NCBI GenBank assembly: GCA_013298845.1
Contig: JAAFJN010000044.1
Coordinates: 1-39,242, forward strand
Reading direction: 5' to 3'
Length of the DNA stretch: 39,242 nt
From: Chitinophagales bacterium
GTDB lineage: Bacteria > Bacteroidota > Bacteroidia > Chitinophagales > Saprospiraceae
A program made the translations under genes and the position numbers. Below the pieces are notes generated by a model. The model did no database searches. It had not been told where the DNA came from and worked only from the letters and a program-made list of their open reading frames with translations. Below are positions 15,282 to 23,311 of the stretch, piece after piece. Within the stretch, counting starts at the first letter, position 1; the number at the start of each line of letters is the position of its first letter.

Positions 15282-15309
15282 GGCATTTTTTCTGGTTTTA
15301 CCTTTTTTC

Positions 15310-15570
15310 GTAACTATCCAGCCGCTTCCGAATGACCTCGGAGAGGTCGCACATTGGTAGCAATGAATTGACAATCAATGTTTTTTGACCTCGGAGAGGT
15401 CGCACATTGGTGTCATTTGTCCGATAAGAGCCACCATGTATGACCTCTCCGAGGTCAAAAAAACGGCATAACTGCGGATTCTACCAATATTTGACCTCTA
15501 CCGAGGTCATAAATGGCGAAAAAGTCCGAATTTCGTACATTTCCACCGCGCAAAGCGGCTGGATAGTTAC
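15310..15570. mobile_element. MITE-like element with perfect 18-bp terminal inverted repeats
   Basis: The left end gtaactatccagccgctt (15310-15327) is the exact complement of aagcggctggatagttac (15553-15570). Inside are four palindromes built on GACCTC...GAGGTC: two copies of gacctcggagaggtcgcaca (starting near 15335 and 15389), gacctctccgaggtc near 15442, and gacctctaccgaggtc near 15494. No transposase is encoded. A 6-8 base match taccttttt lies on the outer left side and inner right side, so a target duplication is not certain. Confidence 0.6.
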
Positions 15571-15608
15571 CTTTTTTGACCTGCTGATGCGGCAGCGCAT
15601 CCCCCTTA

Positions 15609-15932
15609 CTACCTACGCGGAAGACCTGGACGTACGCCACCCGACGCGGCACTCGCCCAAAGTACGCCCAGCGCACGTTCGAGGGAGCGAAAAGCACCGT
15701 TGGATTTTTCCAGCGCCACTTTTGATTGTGGGTTGTTTTGGGCCAAAGAACGCGCCATGTAGTTGTTGGCCAACACCATAAAAAAAGCAAAAAAGAAAAA
15801 AAATGCCGCGTAACGGCGGATATATGGACAAAAGCCGCGAACAGCGGTTGAAGTAGTCGAGTCGGAAACAAAAACTGAGGTACACATATCGTTTGCTATT
15901 TTGCATCTGAAAACCAGACGTTTCGATGACAC
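15609..15932 (-). pseudogene. possible truncated membrane-protein gene
   Basis: 107 codons; Met16 at 15887 is another possible start. Residues from about 37 form a hydrophobic segment (YAAFFFFFAFFMVLANNYMA), followed by a helical, Gln/Ser-rich stretch (LAQNNPQSKVALEKSNGAFRSLERALGVL) that looks like real protein. The last 20 residues become low-quality and the frame ends 39 bases from the MITE-like element. Inference: the 5' remnant of a gene cut by that element or by a deletion. A near-match promoter CACATTTG lies just upstream. Function unknown; a chance ORF is possible. Confidence 0.35.
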
Positions 15933-16024
15933 AAATGTGGCAATATGCGCAGGTAGAATTTTATTTTTAAAAACCGAAATGACGAAACCGGGGAGTGAAG
16001 CGTAGAAATATTGAAATTAGGGCA

Positions 16025-16064
16025 TAAAAAAAGAGCCATTTTCCGGTGAAAATGACTCTTTTTA
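16025..16064 (-). terminator. terminator of rpmE2
   Basis: The stem aaagagccattttc with gaaaatgactcttt (13 of 14 paired, loop cggt) is followed on the minus strand by seven or more T. It lies about 20 bases after the rpmE2 stop. Confidence 0.8.
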
Positions 16065-16085
16065 GGGAGGAAAGCAAACGAAATA

Positions 16086-16340
16086 CTATTTCGCGAACTT
16101 GCCGAATTTTTTGTTGAACTTGTCGATACGACCAGCCGTATCAACGAATTTCACCTTACCAGTGAAGAATGGGTGGCTGTACGCCGAAATCTCCATTTTA
16201 ATCAATGGATATTCGTTACCATCTTCCCAGGTGGTTCTTTCTTTCGTATTGGCGCAAGAGCGGCCCAAAAACGCATCGTCAGTAGAGATATCTTTGAATA
16301 CCACGAGGCGATAACTTTCAGGATGGATACCTTTTTTCAT
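16086..16340 (-). CDS. rpmE2: 50S ribosomal protein L31, type B
   Basis: 84 residues, starting [20 protein letters not shown]. This is the usual start, and the longer frame upstream runs into the promoter. Type B features: [38 protein letters not shown] and the end [19 protein letters not shown]. The zinc-binding CxxC set of type A L31 is absent, so it should work without zinc. It is part of the large ribosomal subunit near the central protuberance. Single gene with its own promoter (16393-16400) and terminator. Confidence 0.97.
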   Translation of the reverse strand: MKKGIHPESYRLVVFKDISTDDAFLGRSCANTKERTTWEDGNEYPLIKMEISAYSHPFFTGKVKFVDTAGRIDKFNKKFGKFAK

Positions 16341-16392
16341 ATTAATCGTGCGAATAATTGCGAATTGTAGACTATTATCGTAAAATGAGGCG

Positions 16393-16400
16393 CAAAGATA
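16393..16400 (-). promoter_or_regulatory. rpmE2 promoter, -7 box TATCTTTG
   Basis: TATCTTTG reads on the minus strand, with TTTG 21 bases further upstream. It predicts a leader of about 45-50 bases before rpmE2 and supports the short start. Confidence 0.65.
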
Positions 16401-16549
16401 GCAAGTCTTTGGGCAATTCACCAAATTTTATTTGAAATTTTTTGTAAAAAAATTAGTCGACCATGTTTGTCCAGCGTAGCAGGCTGTTTTCTCCATTGCT
16501 AAAAAAGAGTGTATGACAAAATTGCGTCAGCGTCTCGAATCCCATCAGT

Positions 16550-16647
16550 CCTTTACAGGTGCGGCCTTAGAAAAATCCCGATTTTGCTCCGTTGGAGGCC
16601 GATGAAGCCAAAAACTGTTTGAGCCAAACCAAGACTGGCGGGGCGAA
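16550..16647. repeat. dispersed intergenic repeat copy 2
   Basis: It matches 6149-6246 (fixed offset 10401, no gaps). It sits in the 16425-16879 gap between rpmE2 and moaCB, which has no gene I can support. Confidence 0.7.
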
Positions 16648-16740
16648 TAGCCCCCGTGCGTACGACCGGCGAGTTTTTTTGGCGCGGCCGGAAACGGAAA
16701 GCAAAATCGTAGGATTTTTCGTCAGCCGCGGGCTTTTTTG

Positions 16741-16768
16741 CCTACTTTTTTGGCCTCAAAAAAGTAGG
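16741..16768. repeat. 28-bp palindrome, hairpin-forming
   Basis: cctactttttt and aaaaaagtagg are perfect complements around ggcctc. It stands 112 bases after the moaCB stop. It may terminate transcripts coming from moaCB, but such palindromes are also common repetitive sequences in Bacteroidota. Confidence 0.5.
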
Positions 16769-16879
16769 AAGTGGGCATAAAAAGAACAGATTTTACACGC
16801 TGCACCATTCCCAGCGGCGCATGAAGTGATATTGACCAGCAGAACGGCAACCCCCGACTTTGCGCACACTAATAAACAA

Positions 16880-17791
16880 CTAATCATGCCGGGCACCCTC
16901 CACCATTTTAAACACATGCAACACCCCCGGAAACAAAGCATCCACCGTTTCAACGGCCCCTTTGGGCGATCCCGGCAGCGTAATCACGAGCGTTTCGCCC
17001 ATAAAACCACCCAAACTCCGCGATAACATGGCAAAAGGCATTCGTTGTTGCCCATAATGGCGCGCCGTTTCGCCAATGCCCGGTATTTCGCGGTCCAGCA
17101 ACGGCCGAATGGCCTCCGGTGTAACGTCGCGGGGTGACAAGCCGGTGCCACCCGAAAACAATACCAACTGATAACCTTCCGCCTGCAATAATTTGGCGGT
17201 CGCCCGAATACGTTCAATATCGTCGGGTACCACCACGGGCGCGGCGCAGTCCAACGGGAATTTGGCCAAATGTTGTTGCAGCATCGGTCCCGTTTTATCC
17301 ACTCCCCTACCCTCCGAAACCGTATCGGAGCATACCACAATGGCCGTTTTAATGGAGTTTTCGACCAATTTTGCCGCGTCGGTTTTGCCCCCCTTTTTTT
17401 GCACCAAACGAATATGGTGAATTTCCACCCCTTTATCAATCGGTTTTAACATATCGTACATGGTCAATGCCGTCACCGAGGCACCGTGCATGGCTTCTAC
17501 TTCCACGCCCGTTTTATAAATGGTGTGCACTTCCACCGTAATCACCACCGACAACCCTTCTACCCGGTACGTAATGGCCGAGAACTCCACCGGAAGCGGG
17601 TGACAATCGGGAATTAAATCCGACGTTTTTTTGATGGCCAGCAGTCCCGCCGCCCGCGAAAACTCAAAAATATCACCTTTGGGTACCCGCCGGGCTTCAA
17701 TCGCCTCGATGGTAGCCGCCGATGACACTTGTACCGTTGCTTCGGCAATGGCTTGGCGCAGCGTGTTGTTTTTAGTGGTAATGTTGACCAT
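16880..17791 (-). CDS. moaCB: bifunctional molybdenum cofactor protein MoaC-MoaB (fused)
   Basis: 303 residues joining two enzymes of molybdenum cofactor synthesis. Residues 1-140 are MoaC, cyclic pyranopterin monophosphate synthase: MVNITTKNNTLRQA start, DCHPLP (62-67), GVEVEAMHGASVTALTMYDM (95-114) and following K/D residues. Residues about 145-303 are a MoaB/MogA-type domain, which adenylylates molybdopterin: VVCSDTVSEGRGVDKTGP, SGGTGLSPRDVTPEA (213-227), and LPGSPKG (272-278). It starts 3 bases after the rluA stop, so it is co-transcribed with rluA. The rest of the pathway (moaA, moaE, moeA) is not in the window. Such fusions are known in Bacteroidota. Confidence 0.95.
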   Translation of the reverse strand: MVNITTKNNTLRQAIAEATVQVSSAATIEAIEARRVPKGDIFEFSRAAGLLAIKKTSDLIPDCHPLPVEFSAITYRVEGLSVVITVEVHTIYKTGVEVEAMHGASVTALTMYDMLKPIDKGVEIHHIRLVQKKGGKTDAAKLVENSIKTAIVVCSDTVSEGRGVDKTGPMLQQHLAKFPLDCAAPVVVPDDIERIRATAKLLQAEGYQLVLFSGGTGLSPRDVTPEAIRPLLDREIPGIGETARHYGQQRMPFAMLSRSLGGFMGETLVITLPGSPKGAVETVDALFPGVLHVFKMVEGARHD

Positions 17792-17794
17792 AAG

Positions 17795-18523
17795 TTAAGT
17801 GGAACTCCATTTGCGCAATTGGCTCAACACCGCCGCAAAATCTTTGGGCAATTCGGTGTGAAACTCTAAACGTTCGCCCGTGTGCGGGTGATCAATGCGC
17901 AACCGCGAGGCGTGTAACGAACTGCGCGACATCAGCGGGCGTTCTTCTTCGCTGTGTTTGCCCAAACGAAACGATTTTCCTTTAATTTCGGACAAAAACA
18001 ACCCCGAACGGCGACCGTACAGGGAATCAATGGCCAACGGGTAGCCCACACTTTGCATGTGCACCCGGATTTGGTGCGTACGCCCCGTTTTAATGAGCAC
18101 CTCCGCCAACGTAAATTGTTTAAACCGTTCGAGGGCGCGGTAAAACGTCAGCGAGGGTTTGCCACCGTTGGAAACAATCATTTTACCCGGAATCACCGGA
18201 TGTTCCCCGATGGGCCGGTTGACTTCCCCTTCGTCGTGGTGCAAAACCCCTTCGAGCAATGCGTGGTAAAATTTATCCACCGTATGTTTTTCAAACTGCA
18301 TGGATAAATGCCGGTGCGCGGCTTCGTTGCGGGCAAAACACAAAATGCCACTTGTTTCCCGGTCGAGCCGGTGTACCACCATCACCTTTTCGTATTTGCG
18401 CTGCAATGCCCCCACCAAATTCTCTTTATCGGGGGAAATGCGGTCGGGAATGGTGAGTAAACCCGCTGGTTTGTGAACAATCAGAATATGTTCGTCTTCG
18501 TGAATAATTGTGTATTGAGCCAT
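17795..18523 (-). CDS. RluA family RNA pseudouridine synthase
   Basis: 242 residues from MAQYTIIHEDEHILIVHKPAG. The catalytic motif HRLDRETSG lies at 51-59, with Asp54 as the nucleophile. Other family pieces: KPAGLLTIPD, ALLEG, TGRTHQIRVHMQSVGYPLAID and LHASRLRIDHPHTGE. No S4 domain is present, so it is a short RluA-type enzyme. The exact rRNA or tRNA target cannot be assigned. The start at 18523 is supported by a -7 box only 11-18 bases upstream, which rules out the longer frame and implies a nearly leaderless mRNA. Divergent from rarA; moaCB follows in the same operon. Confidence 0.93.
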   Translation of the reverse strand: MAQYTIIHEDEHILIVHKPAGLLTIPDRISPDKENLVGALQRKYEKVMVVHRLDRETSGILCFARNEAAHRHLSMQFEKHTVDKFYHALLEGVLHHDEGEVNRPIGEHPVIPGKMIVSNGGKPSLTFYRALERFKQFTLAEVLIKTGRTHQIRVHMQSVGYPLAIDSLYGRRSGLFLSEIKGKSFRLGKHSEEERPLMSRSSLHASRLRIDHPHTGERLEFHTELPKDFAAVLSQLRKWSST

Positions 18524-18533
18524 TGGACGGCGG

Positions 18534-18541
18534 CAAAGGTA
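18534..18541 (-). promoter_or_regulatory. rluA promoter -7 box TACCTTTG
   Basis: TACCTTTG reads on the minus strand, 10 bases before the ATG. With a start about 5-7 bases after the box, the leader would be about 3-6 bases. Confidence 0.65.
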
Positions 18542-18563
18542 GTTTAAATTGTGGTAAATAAGG

Positions 18564-18571
18564 TAACTTTG
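18564..18571 (+). promoter_or_regulatory. rarA promoter -7 box TAACTTTG
   Basis: The box ends only 4 bases before the rarA ATG, so transcription should begin at or beside the start codon. It lies 22 bases from the opposing rluA box, so the two upstream regions overlap. Confidence 0.65.
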
Positions 18572-18575
18572 CCCC

Positions 18576-19853
18576 ATGCAACAACCACTTGCCGAACGAA
18601 TGAGGCCGCAAGACCTCACTACTTACGTTGGTCAAAAACACCTCGTGGGCGAAGGTGCCGTCCTGCGCCAGGCCATTGAACGGGGCAAAATCCCGTCTTT
18701 TATCCTGTGGGGACCGCCCGGAGTGGGTAAAACGACCCTGGCGCAACTGATCGCCAAATTGCTCCAAAAACCCTTTTACCAGTTATCGGCCATCAACGCC
18801 GGGGTAAAAGACATCCGCGAAGCGATTGACAGCGCCGACAAACAAAACCTGTTTCAATCGAAGGGGGCCATTTTGTTTATTGACGAAATCCACCGTTTTT
18901 CCAAAAGCCAACAAGATGCATTGCTCGGCGCGGTGGAAAAAGGTATTGTGACGCTCATTGGGGCCACCACCGAAAACCCTTCGTTTGAGGTCATTCCGGC
19001 CTTGTTATCGCGTTGCCAGGTCTATGTGCTCGAACACCTGAGCAAAGACGAACTCAAAGGTTTAATCGATGCCGCCCTCGCCCAGGACGCGTCGTTTAAA
19101 GATGCCCAAATTACCGTGGCCGAATACGACGCGTTGCTGTTGTACTCCGGCGGCGACGCGCGGCGTTTGCTCAACGCCCTGGAATTGGTGAGTAATTTTC
19201 GCACCGAAGGCGAACCTTTTGTAATCACCAACCAATTGGTCGCCGATTTGATTCAAAAAAACGCCGCTTTGTACGACAAAACCGGCGAACAACACTACGA
19301 TATTATATCGGCCTTTATCAAAAGTATGCGCGGCAGCGACCCCAATGCCGCCGTGTATTGGCTGGCCCGTATGCTCGACGGCGGCGAAGACATTGAGTTT
19401 ATTGCCCGCCGGATGGTCATTCTGGCCTCCGAAGACGTGGGTTTGGCCAACCCCAATGCCCTGTTGCTGGCTACTACCACGATGGATGCCATTCGGATGA
19501 TTGGTATGCCCGAAGCCCGCATTATGTTATCGCAGTGCGCCATATATTTGGCAACTTCGCCCAAAAGCAACGCCAGTTACGTGGCCATTGATAAAGCCCT
19601 GGCGCTCGTGCGCGAAACGGGTAGTTTGCCGGTGCCGCTGCATTTGCGCAACGCACCCACCAAGTTAATGAAAGACCTCAATTATGGTTCCGGCTACCAA
19701 TACGCCCACGATTTTCCGGGCAATTTTGTGGCGCAACCGCATTTACCCACCGAAATCGCGGGCAAAATACTGTACGAACCGGGCAAAAACCCGGCGGAAG
19801 AACGGGTATTGGCGATGTTGCGGCAACAGTGGGGCGATAAATATAGGTATTAG
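18576..19853 (+). CDS. rarA: replication-associated recombination protein A (AAA+ ATPase)
   Basis: 425 residues, the usual length of RarA/MgsA. It acts at stalled replication forks with SSB. Seen: an N-terminal LAERMRPQDLTTYVGQKHLVG, Walker A GPPGVGKT (46-53), Walker B FIDEIH (101-106), sensor 1 region GATTENPSFEV (129-139), an arginine finger in LLSRCQ (about 145), sensor 2 GGDARRLLNALE, and the C-terminal tetramerisation region with LARMLDGGEDIEFIARRMVILASEDVGLANP and HDFPGNFVAQ. The start MQQPLAERMRP fits the family and the adjacent promoter. Single gene. Confidence 0.96.
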   Translation: MQQPLAERMRPQDLTTYVGQKHLVGEGAVLRQAIERGKIPSFILWGPPGVGKTTLAQLIAKLLQKPFYQLSAINAGVKDIREAIDSADKQNLFQSKGAILFIDEIHRFSKSQQDALLGAVEKGIVTLIGATTENPSFEVIPALLSRCQVYVLEHLSKDELKGLIDAALAQDASFKDAQITVAEYDALLLYSGGDARRLLNALELVSNFRTEGEPFVITNQLVADLIQKNAALYDKTGEQHYDIISAFIKSMRGSDPNAAVYWLARMLDGGEDIEFIARRMVILASEDVGLANPNALLLATTTMDAIRMIGMPEARIMLSQCAIYLATSPKSNASYVAIDKALALVRETGSLPVPLHLRNAPTKLMKDLNYGSGYQYAHDFPGNFVAQPHLPTEIAGKILYEPGKNPAEERVLAMLRQQWGDKYRY

Positions 19854-19932
19854 AGAGGAGTTGTAAGTGCTTGATTTAGTGTTTTTTGGGAAAATAATTT
19901 TTATGATTTTTTTTAGTTTTTGAAATGAGATT

Positions 19933-19940
19933 TATCTTTG
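19933..19940 (+). promoter_or_regulatory. -7 box TATCTTTG in the AT-rich gap after rarA
   Basis: A perfect TAnnTTTG match, 82 bases before a 16-codon ORF at 20022 and 227 bases before the 224-residue gene. It could drive the latter. Confidence 0.45.
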
Positions 19941-20021
19941 TGGGTTGAGTGGCAATAAAGACAAATAATTTGTAGACAACGCGTTAACATTAGTAACTAA
20001 AAAATTAAGAAATCAACGTAA

Positions 20022-20148
20022 ATGGCATCGAATTTCTTTACAAACCAAGGTGAGAATACACTTAAACATTGACAGTAAAATGTTTGATACGAATACTAAA
20101 ATCATTGGAACCGCTTGGACACTAAGCAATTTGATTGATAAAATATGA
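20022..20148 (+). other. two tiny ORFs, possible relics of lost defence-type genes
   Basis: 20022-20072 reads MASNFFTNQGENTLKH and stops. 20080-20148 reads MFDTNTKIIGTAWTLSNLID plus KI and stops. The first resembles the beginning of Bacteroidota PLD-domain helicase-like proteins (FFTNxxENTL). The second looks like the beginning of a methylase-type protein. Both comparisons are from memory and weak. They may be truncated 5' ends left by deletions, or chance. The rest of 19854-20166 holds only AT-rich sequence and the promoter-like box. Confidence 0.25.
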
Positions 20149-20166
20149 ATTATGGTTTAAATTAAT

Positions 20167-20841
20167 ATGATTATCATCATAGAAAAATACCTATCTTGCA
20201 TTACAGCAGATAAATACCACAGATATAAATCTTGGGACAACTGCTTTCAGGCTTTTAGTGCGTCCAAGCAGTCAGAAATTCACGTTTTAGAATTGGCTTT
20301 TTACTTAGCAAGTTGGGGGATGTATAGAGGTTCAAGCGGCTTGCTTCAAAAAAACCACTTAATTCACGAAGGAGCAGTTGACATTGTTTTTTCAAATACT
20401 AATCAAAAGTTGAAATGCAATGAAACAATAGAAATTAAAAAGGAAAATATCTTAGCAATTCTTTCAGCAAAAGACGAATTGGCAAAACATTACAGCAGCA
20501 TTTATTTCACCAAAGGAGCCGACAAACCAAAACCCATTTCACCGACAGACACCTTGTTAAGTAAAATTATGCTTGGCACATTAGGCTGTGTTCCTGCTTA
20601 CGATAGGTATTTCATAGATGGTTTAAAGGAAATGAAAATGGAACATACAGGTTTTAATGAAGCATCATTAAACGAACTACTCAACTTCATAGACTACAAT
20701 AAAAAAGAACTTGACCAAGCACAAAATCTCATCAAGACCAAAACTAAAACACACTACCCATTAATGAAAATACTGGATATGTACTTTTGGCAAATCGGTT
20801 ACGACAAAGAAGTAAAAGAGAAAAGAGTACAAGCAGAATGA
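20167..20841 (+). CDS. conserved hypothetical protein, AT-rich
   Basis: 224 residues, no signal peptide or membrane segment, likely cytoplasmic and mostly helical. Notable stretches: YHRYKSWDNCFQAF, HVLELAFYLASWGMYRGSSG, LLQKNHLIHEGAVDIVF, DTLLSKIMLGTLGCVPAYDRYF and YPLMKILDMYFWQIGYDKE. I recall similar unnamed proteins in Bacteroidota accessory regions, but no function. AT-rich codon use sets it apart from rarA on the left and the operon on the right, which suggests horizontal gain. It ends 5 bases before the convergent end of the next gene. The start codon is chosen as the first ATG giving a compact protein. Confidence 0.7.
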   Translation: MIIIIEKYLSCITADKYHRYKSWDNCFQAFSASKQSEIHVLELAFYLASWGMYRGSSGLLQKNHLIHEGAVDIVFSNTNQKLKCNETIEIKKENILAILSAKDELAKHYSSIYFTKGADKPKPISPTDTLLSKIMLGTLGCVPAYDRYFIDGLKEMKMEHTGFNEASLNELLNFIDYNKKELDQAQNLIKTKTKTHYPLMKILDMYFWQIGYDKEVKEKRVQAE

Positions 20842-20846
20842 TAAAC

Positions 20847-23300
20847 TCAATTCCCCACCCGTTCCGGCATCTCCACAAAACGCACTTCTACTTTTAACTG
20901 TGCATCGGTATTGGCATTTGCAAAGGTGCCGTTAACCTGCAACGTGTGTTTTCCGTTGGACACGTTGAGCAAGGCAGGCGCGACGTTGGCCTCTCCCATT
21001 TTTTGCCAAAAAGCATCGTACAACACCGCTGCACCGTTGGCTTCCACTTTTAAGGTTTGTCCTTTTTGGATCGGCAAGGGCAACGCTATTGTTTTGTACT
21101 GGTCAATTTCGAGTTCAATCCCCGACACGTCGCCGTTGAGGGCCGTCAGGATCAGGCGCATGGGTTGTTCGCCGCTGTTGTTGTCCACCGAAAACGTACT
21201 AAAAAGCGGTTCGCCGGGCTGTCGGACTTTAAACGCGTGGTAAAAAGTAGTGGCGTGCATCCGGGTTAACAACAAATGGCCCGCCGGATCTTTTTCCAAA
21301 TGAAATTCGTAAGCCAGATTTTGCATTTTTTCCTTTTGAACGGGGCTAAAAACACCCGAAAGCCGGGCTTTTTCCCAAATGTTCATGATTTCAAAAATCC
21401 GGTCCGATTGCCGGTTTTCACCGATGGTTTTGAGGTCGGTCACAAACGCAAAACCCGCGTCGAAACCCGCCGAACGCGCCATGAGCCATTCAATATCTTC
21501 GGTAGAAGTGGCGTTGGTCATTTTGAACCAGCCCAACATACCGGGCATTAAGTTGCGTTTGAAATACTTTTGGTTCTTCAGCCGATACTCCGTTTGGCTT
21601 TCGCGAAAACCGGCGTACCACGGCTCTCCCCAGTTCATGCGGGAATAATAGTGCCAGAAATAGTGCCCCGAACGACTGGCGCCCAACAAAAAGTGGTTTT
21701 TCAAATTTTCGTTGAGCCGGTTGTGCCATTGCGCGGCAAAAAGGGCTTCGCCGTAATTGCCCATTCCCGTGGAGTGGGTTCCTTCCAAACCATCAAAATC
21801 GAGCATCCGAACGCCGGTATAATTCATAAAATCGGCCACATTTTCGGCAATTTCGCGGTTCAAATCGGCATTTCCCAAAAACACCTTGTACCCGTGGTCC
21901 ATCAATTTAGCGATGGTATCGGCCTTGGCGTGGGCGGCAGCGGTGGTGCCAAAAGCGCCGCGCTGACAGTCTTTAAGTACCCACGGGGCTTGTTCGGATA
22001 CCGTTCCGTAACGAATAATTTCGGTGCCTGCCACCACACTGCGGAGGTTGTTATTCTCCATTTGGTTAAAAAAATCGGGCGATTCCACCTCAATTTCCGT
22101 TTGGGTAGCGTCAATGGGGCGCACCAGCCGCGAAGCACCCACCCGGGCCAGCCGAGGATCGGGCACCGGACTTACGTACGGGTCACTGGTGTTGATAAAA
22201 TTGGTGAGCGTGTGGGTGCCGATAAATACGCCTTGGCTTTCGGCTTTTTCCACGCATTTTTTCATGCCATCGAGGCCATTGGGGAACTGGTCTTTTAGCA
22301 GCGGATAATGCCCCCACGAGGCAAACGGATGCCCGTGATAGAGGTAATTAAAACCCGTTTTTTTGGAATATTCGAGGCATTGGTCCATGTTGGCCTCGGT
22401 AAAGTCCATAATCAGATACGAAGAATTGATCACCGGGGTTGTTTTCACCCATTGCCCGTTGATGGTGGGGTGCGGCAGTCCTTCGTTTTGTTCAATTTCC
22501 CCGATGGTCGCGAGGGTTTCTGCGGTTTTACAGCCAAAAAGAGCGATTTTTGATCCCACCAACCCGCCGTCGGGGTAAGCCGGGGCCGTGAAACGCGGGT
22601 GACTAAGGTTACTAATCACCCGGGTGCGGCTGCGGTTGCGGGTAAACGCCTGTAAAGTACTGCCAAAAACGGTAGGTTTGGCCGCTTCAACGGAATAGAG
22701 CACCCACCCGTTATCGGGATCGCGTTCCATGTTGTTGTAGTCTTTTTGGCGAAAAATGTCCATTTGGGGCAAATGATCGTTGTCGTTCCAAGGGTATCCA
22801 CCGAGGGTTTTGAGGTTCAATGCCTGAATTCCGAGGGTAAACTGATCACCCTGCGCAATACCAATCGTCTCCCCGATGCTTTTTTGCAGGGTGGTCGCGT
22901 AGGGTCCCCAGATCAAGGCATCCACGCGGGATTCATTTACGACGGACGCAATTTCAAAAGTGATGTATTTGCTTTTGGGCAATACCCGAACGTTGACTTT
23001 TATTTTTTGGTCAAAAAACAGTTCGATTTCCAATTTTTTGGGCAAAAAAACGGCCCGAACGGGTGTTAACACGAGGGAATCGCATTTTAAAGCCACTAAA
23101 GGCGATTGTTCGTCGGCCACGGCGTAATCAACGCCCGTATTTTTGTCCACCATACCAACGATGCGCCCCCGTTGATCGAAGGACAACGTCCAGTTTTTCA
23201 GGTCAAAAACGATGGGGTTATCGGTGGTGAAACCAGTAAGGAGGAAAAAAAGGCAGCCGATGAAGAGGGTGCGGAGGAGGGAATGGTGGTGACTGGACAT
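20847..23300 (-). CDS. secreted TIM-barrel glycoside-hydrolase-like protein of unassigned family
   Basis: 817 residues. Seen: an N-terminal signal segment (LLRTLFIGCLFFLLTGFTT), a beta-rich N-terminal part (to about 270) resembling the domain found before some GH barrels, a likely TIM barrel (about 285-640: SSYLIMDFTEANMDQCLEYS, NYLYHGHPFASWGHYPL, GVFIGTHTLTNFI, the acidic strand end MLDFDGLEG at 499-507, YYSRMNWGEPWY), and a C-terminal beta domain (LKVEANGAAVLYDAFWQ, HTLQVNGTFAN). Asp501, Asp503 or Glu506 are candidate catalytic residues. This is inference from position only. I cannot name a CAZy family. It begins 11 bases after the methyltransferase stop, so it is the last gene of a three-gene operon. 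Confidence 0.7.
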   Translation of the reverse strand: MSSHHHSLLRTLFIGCLFFLLTGFTTDNPIVFDLKNWTLSFDQRGRIVGMVDKNTGVDYAVADEQSPLVALKCDSLVLTPVRAVFLPKKLEIELFFDQKIKVNVRVLPKSKYITFEIASVVNESRVDALIWGPYATTLQKSIGETIGIAQGDQFTLGIQALNLKTLGGYPWNDNDHLPQMDIFRQKDYNNMERDPDNGWVLYSVEAAKPTVFGSTLQAFTRNRSRTRVISNLSHPRFTAPAYPDGGLVGSKIALFGCKTAETLATIGEIEQNEGLPHPTINGQWVKTTPVINSSYLIMDFTEANMDQCLEYSKKTGFNYLYHGHPFASWGHYPLLKDQFPNGLDGMKKCVEKAESQGVFIGTHTLTNFINTSDPYVSPVPDPRLARVGASRLVRPIDATQTEIEVESPDFFNQMENNNLRSVVAGTEIIRYGTVSEQAPWVLKDCQRGAFGTTAAAHAKADTIAKLMDHGYKVFLGNADLNREIAENVADFMNYTGVRMLDFDGLEGTHSTGMGNYGEALFAAQWHNRLNENLKNHFLLGASRSGHYFWHYYSRMNWGEPWYAGFRESQTEYRLKNQKYFKRNLMPGMLGWFKMTNATSTEDIEWLMARSAGFDAGFAFVTDLKTIGENRQSDRIFEIMNIWEKARLSGVFSPVQKEKMQNLAYEFHLEKDPAGHLLLTRMHATTFYHAFKVRQPGEPLFSTFSVDNNSGEQPMRLILTALNGDVSGIELEIDQYKTIALPLPIQKGQTLKVEANGAAVLYDAFWQKMGEANVAPALLNVSNGKHTLQVNGTFANANTDAQLKVEVRFVEMPERVGN

Positions 23301-23311
23301 AGTGTGATGTT

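Noticed and set aside
15440-15781. 113-residue ORF across the right end of the MITE-like element
   Set aside because: It starts inside a palindrome, crosses the element boundary and has no protein-like pattern.
21570-22298. 242-residue plus-strand ORF opposite the barrel protein
   Set aside because: Antisense shadow with no recognisable start, signal or motif.
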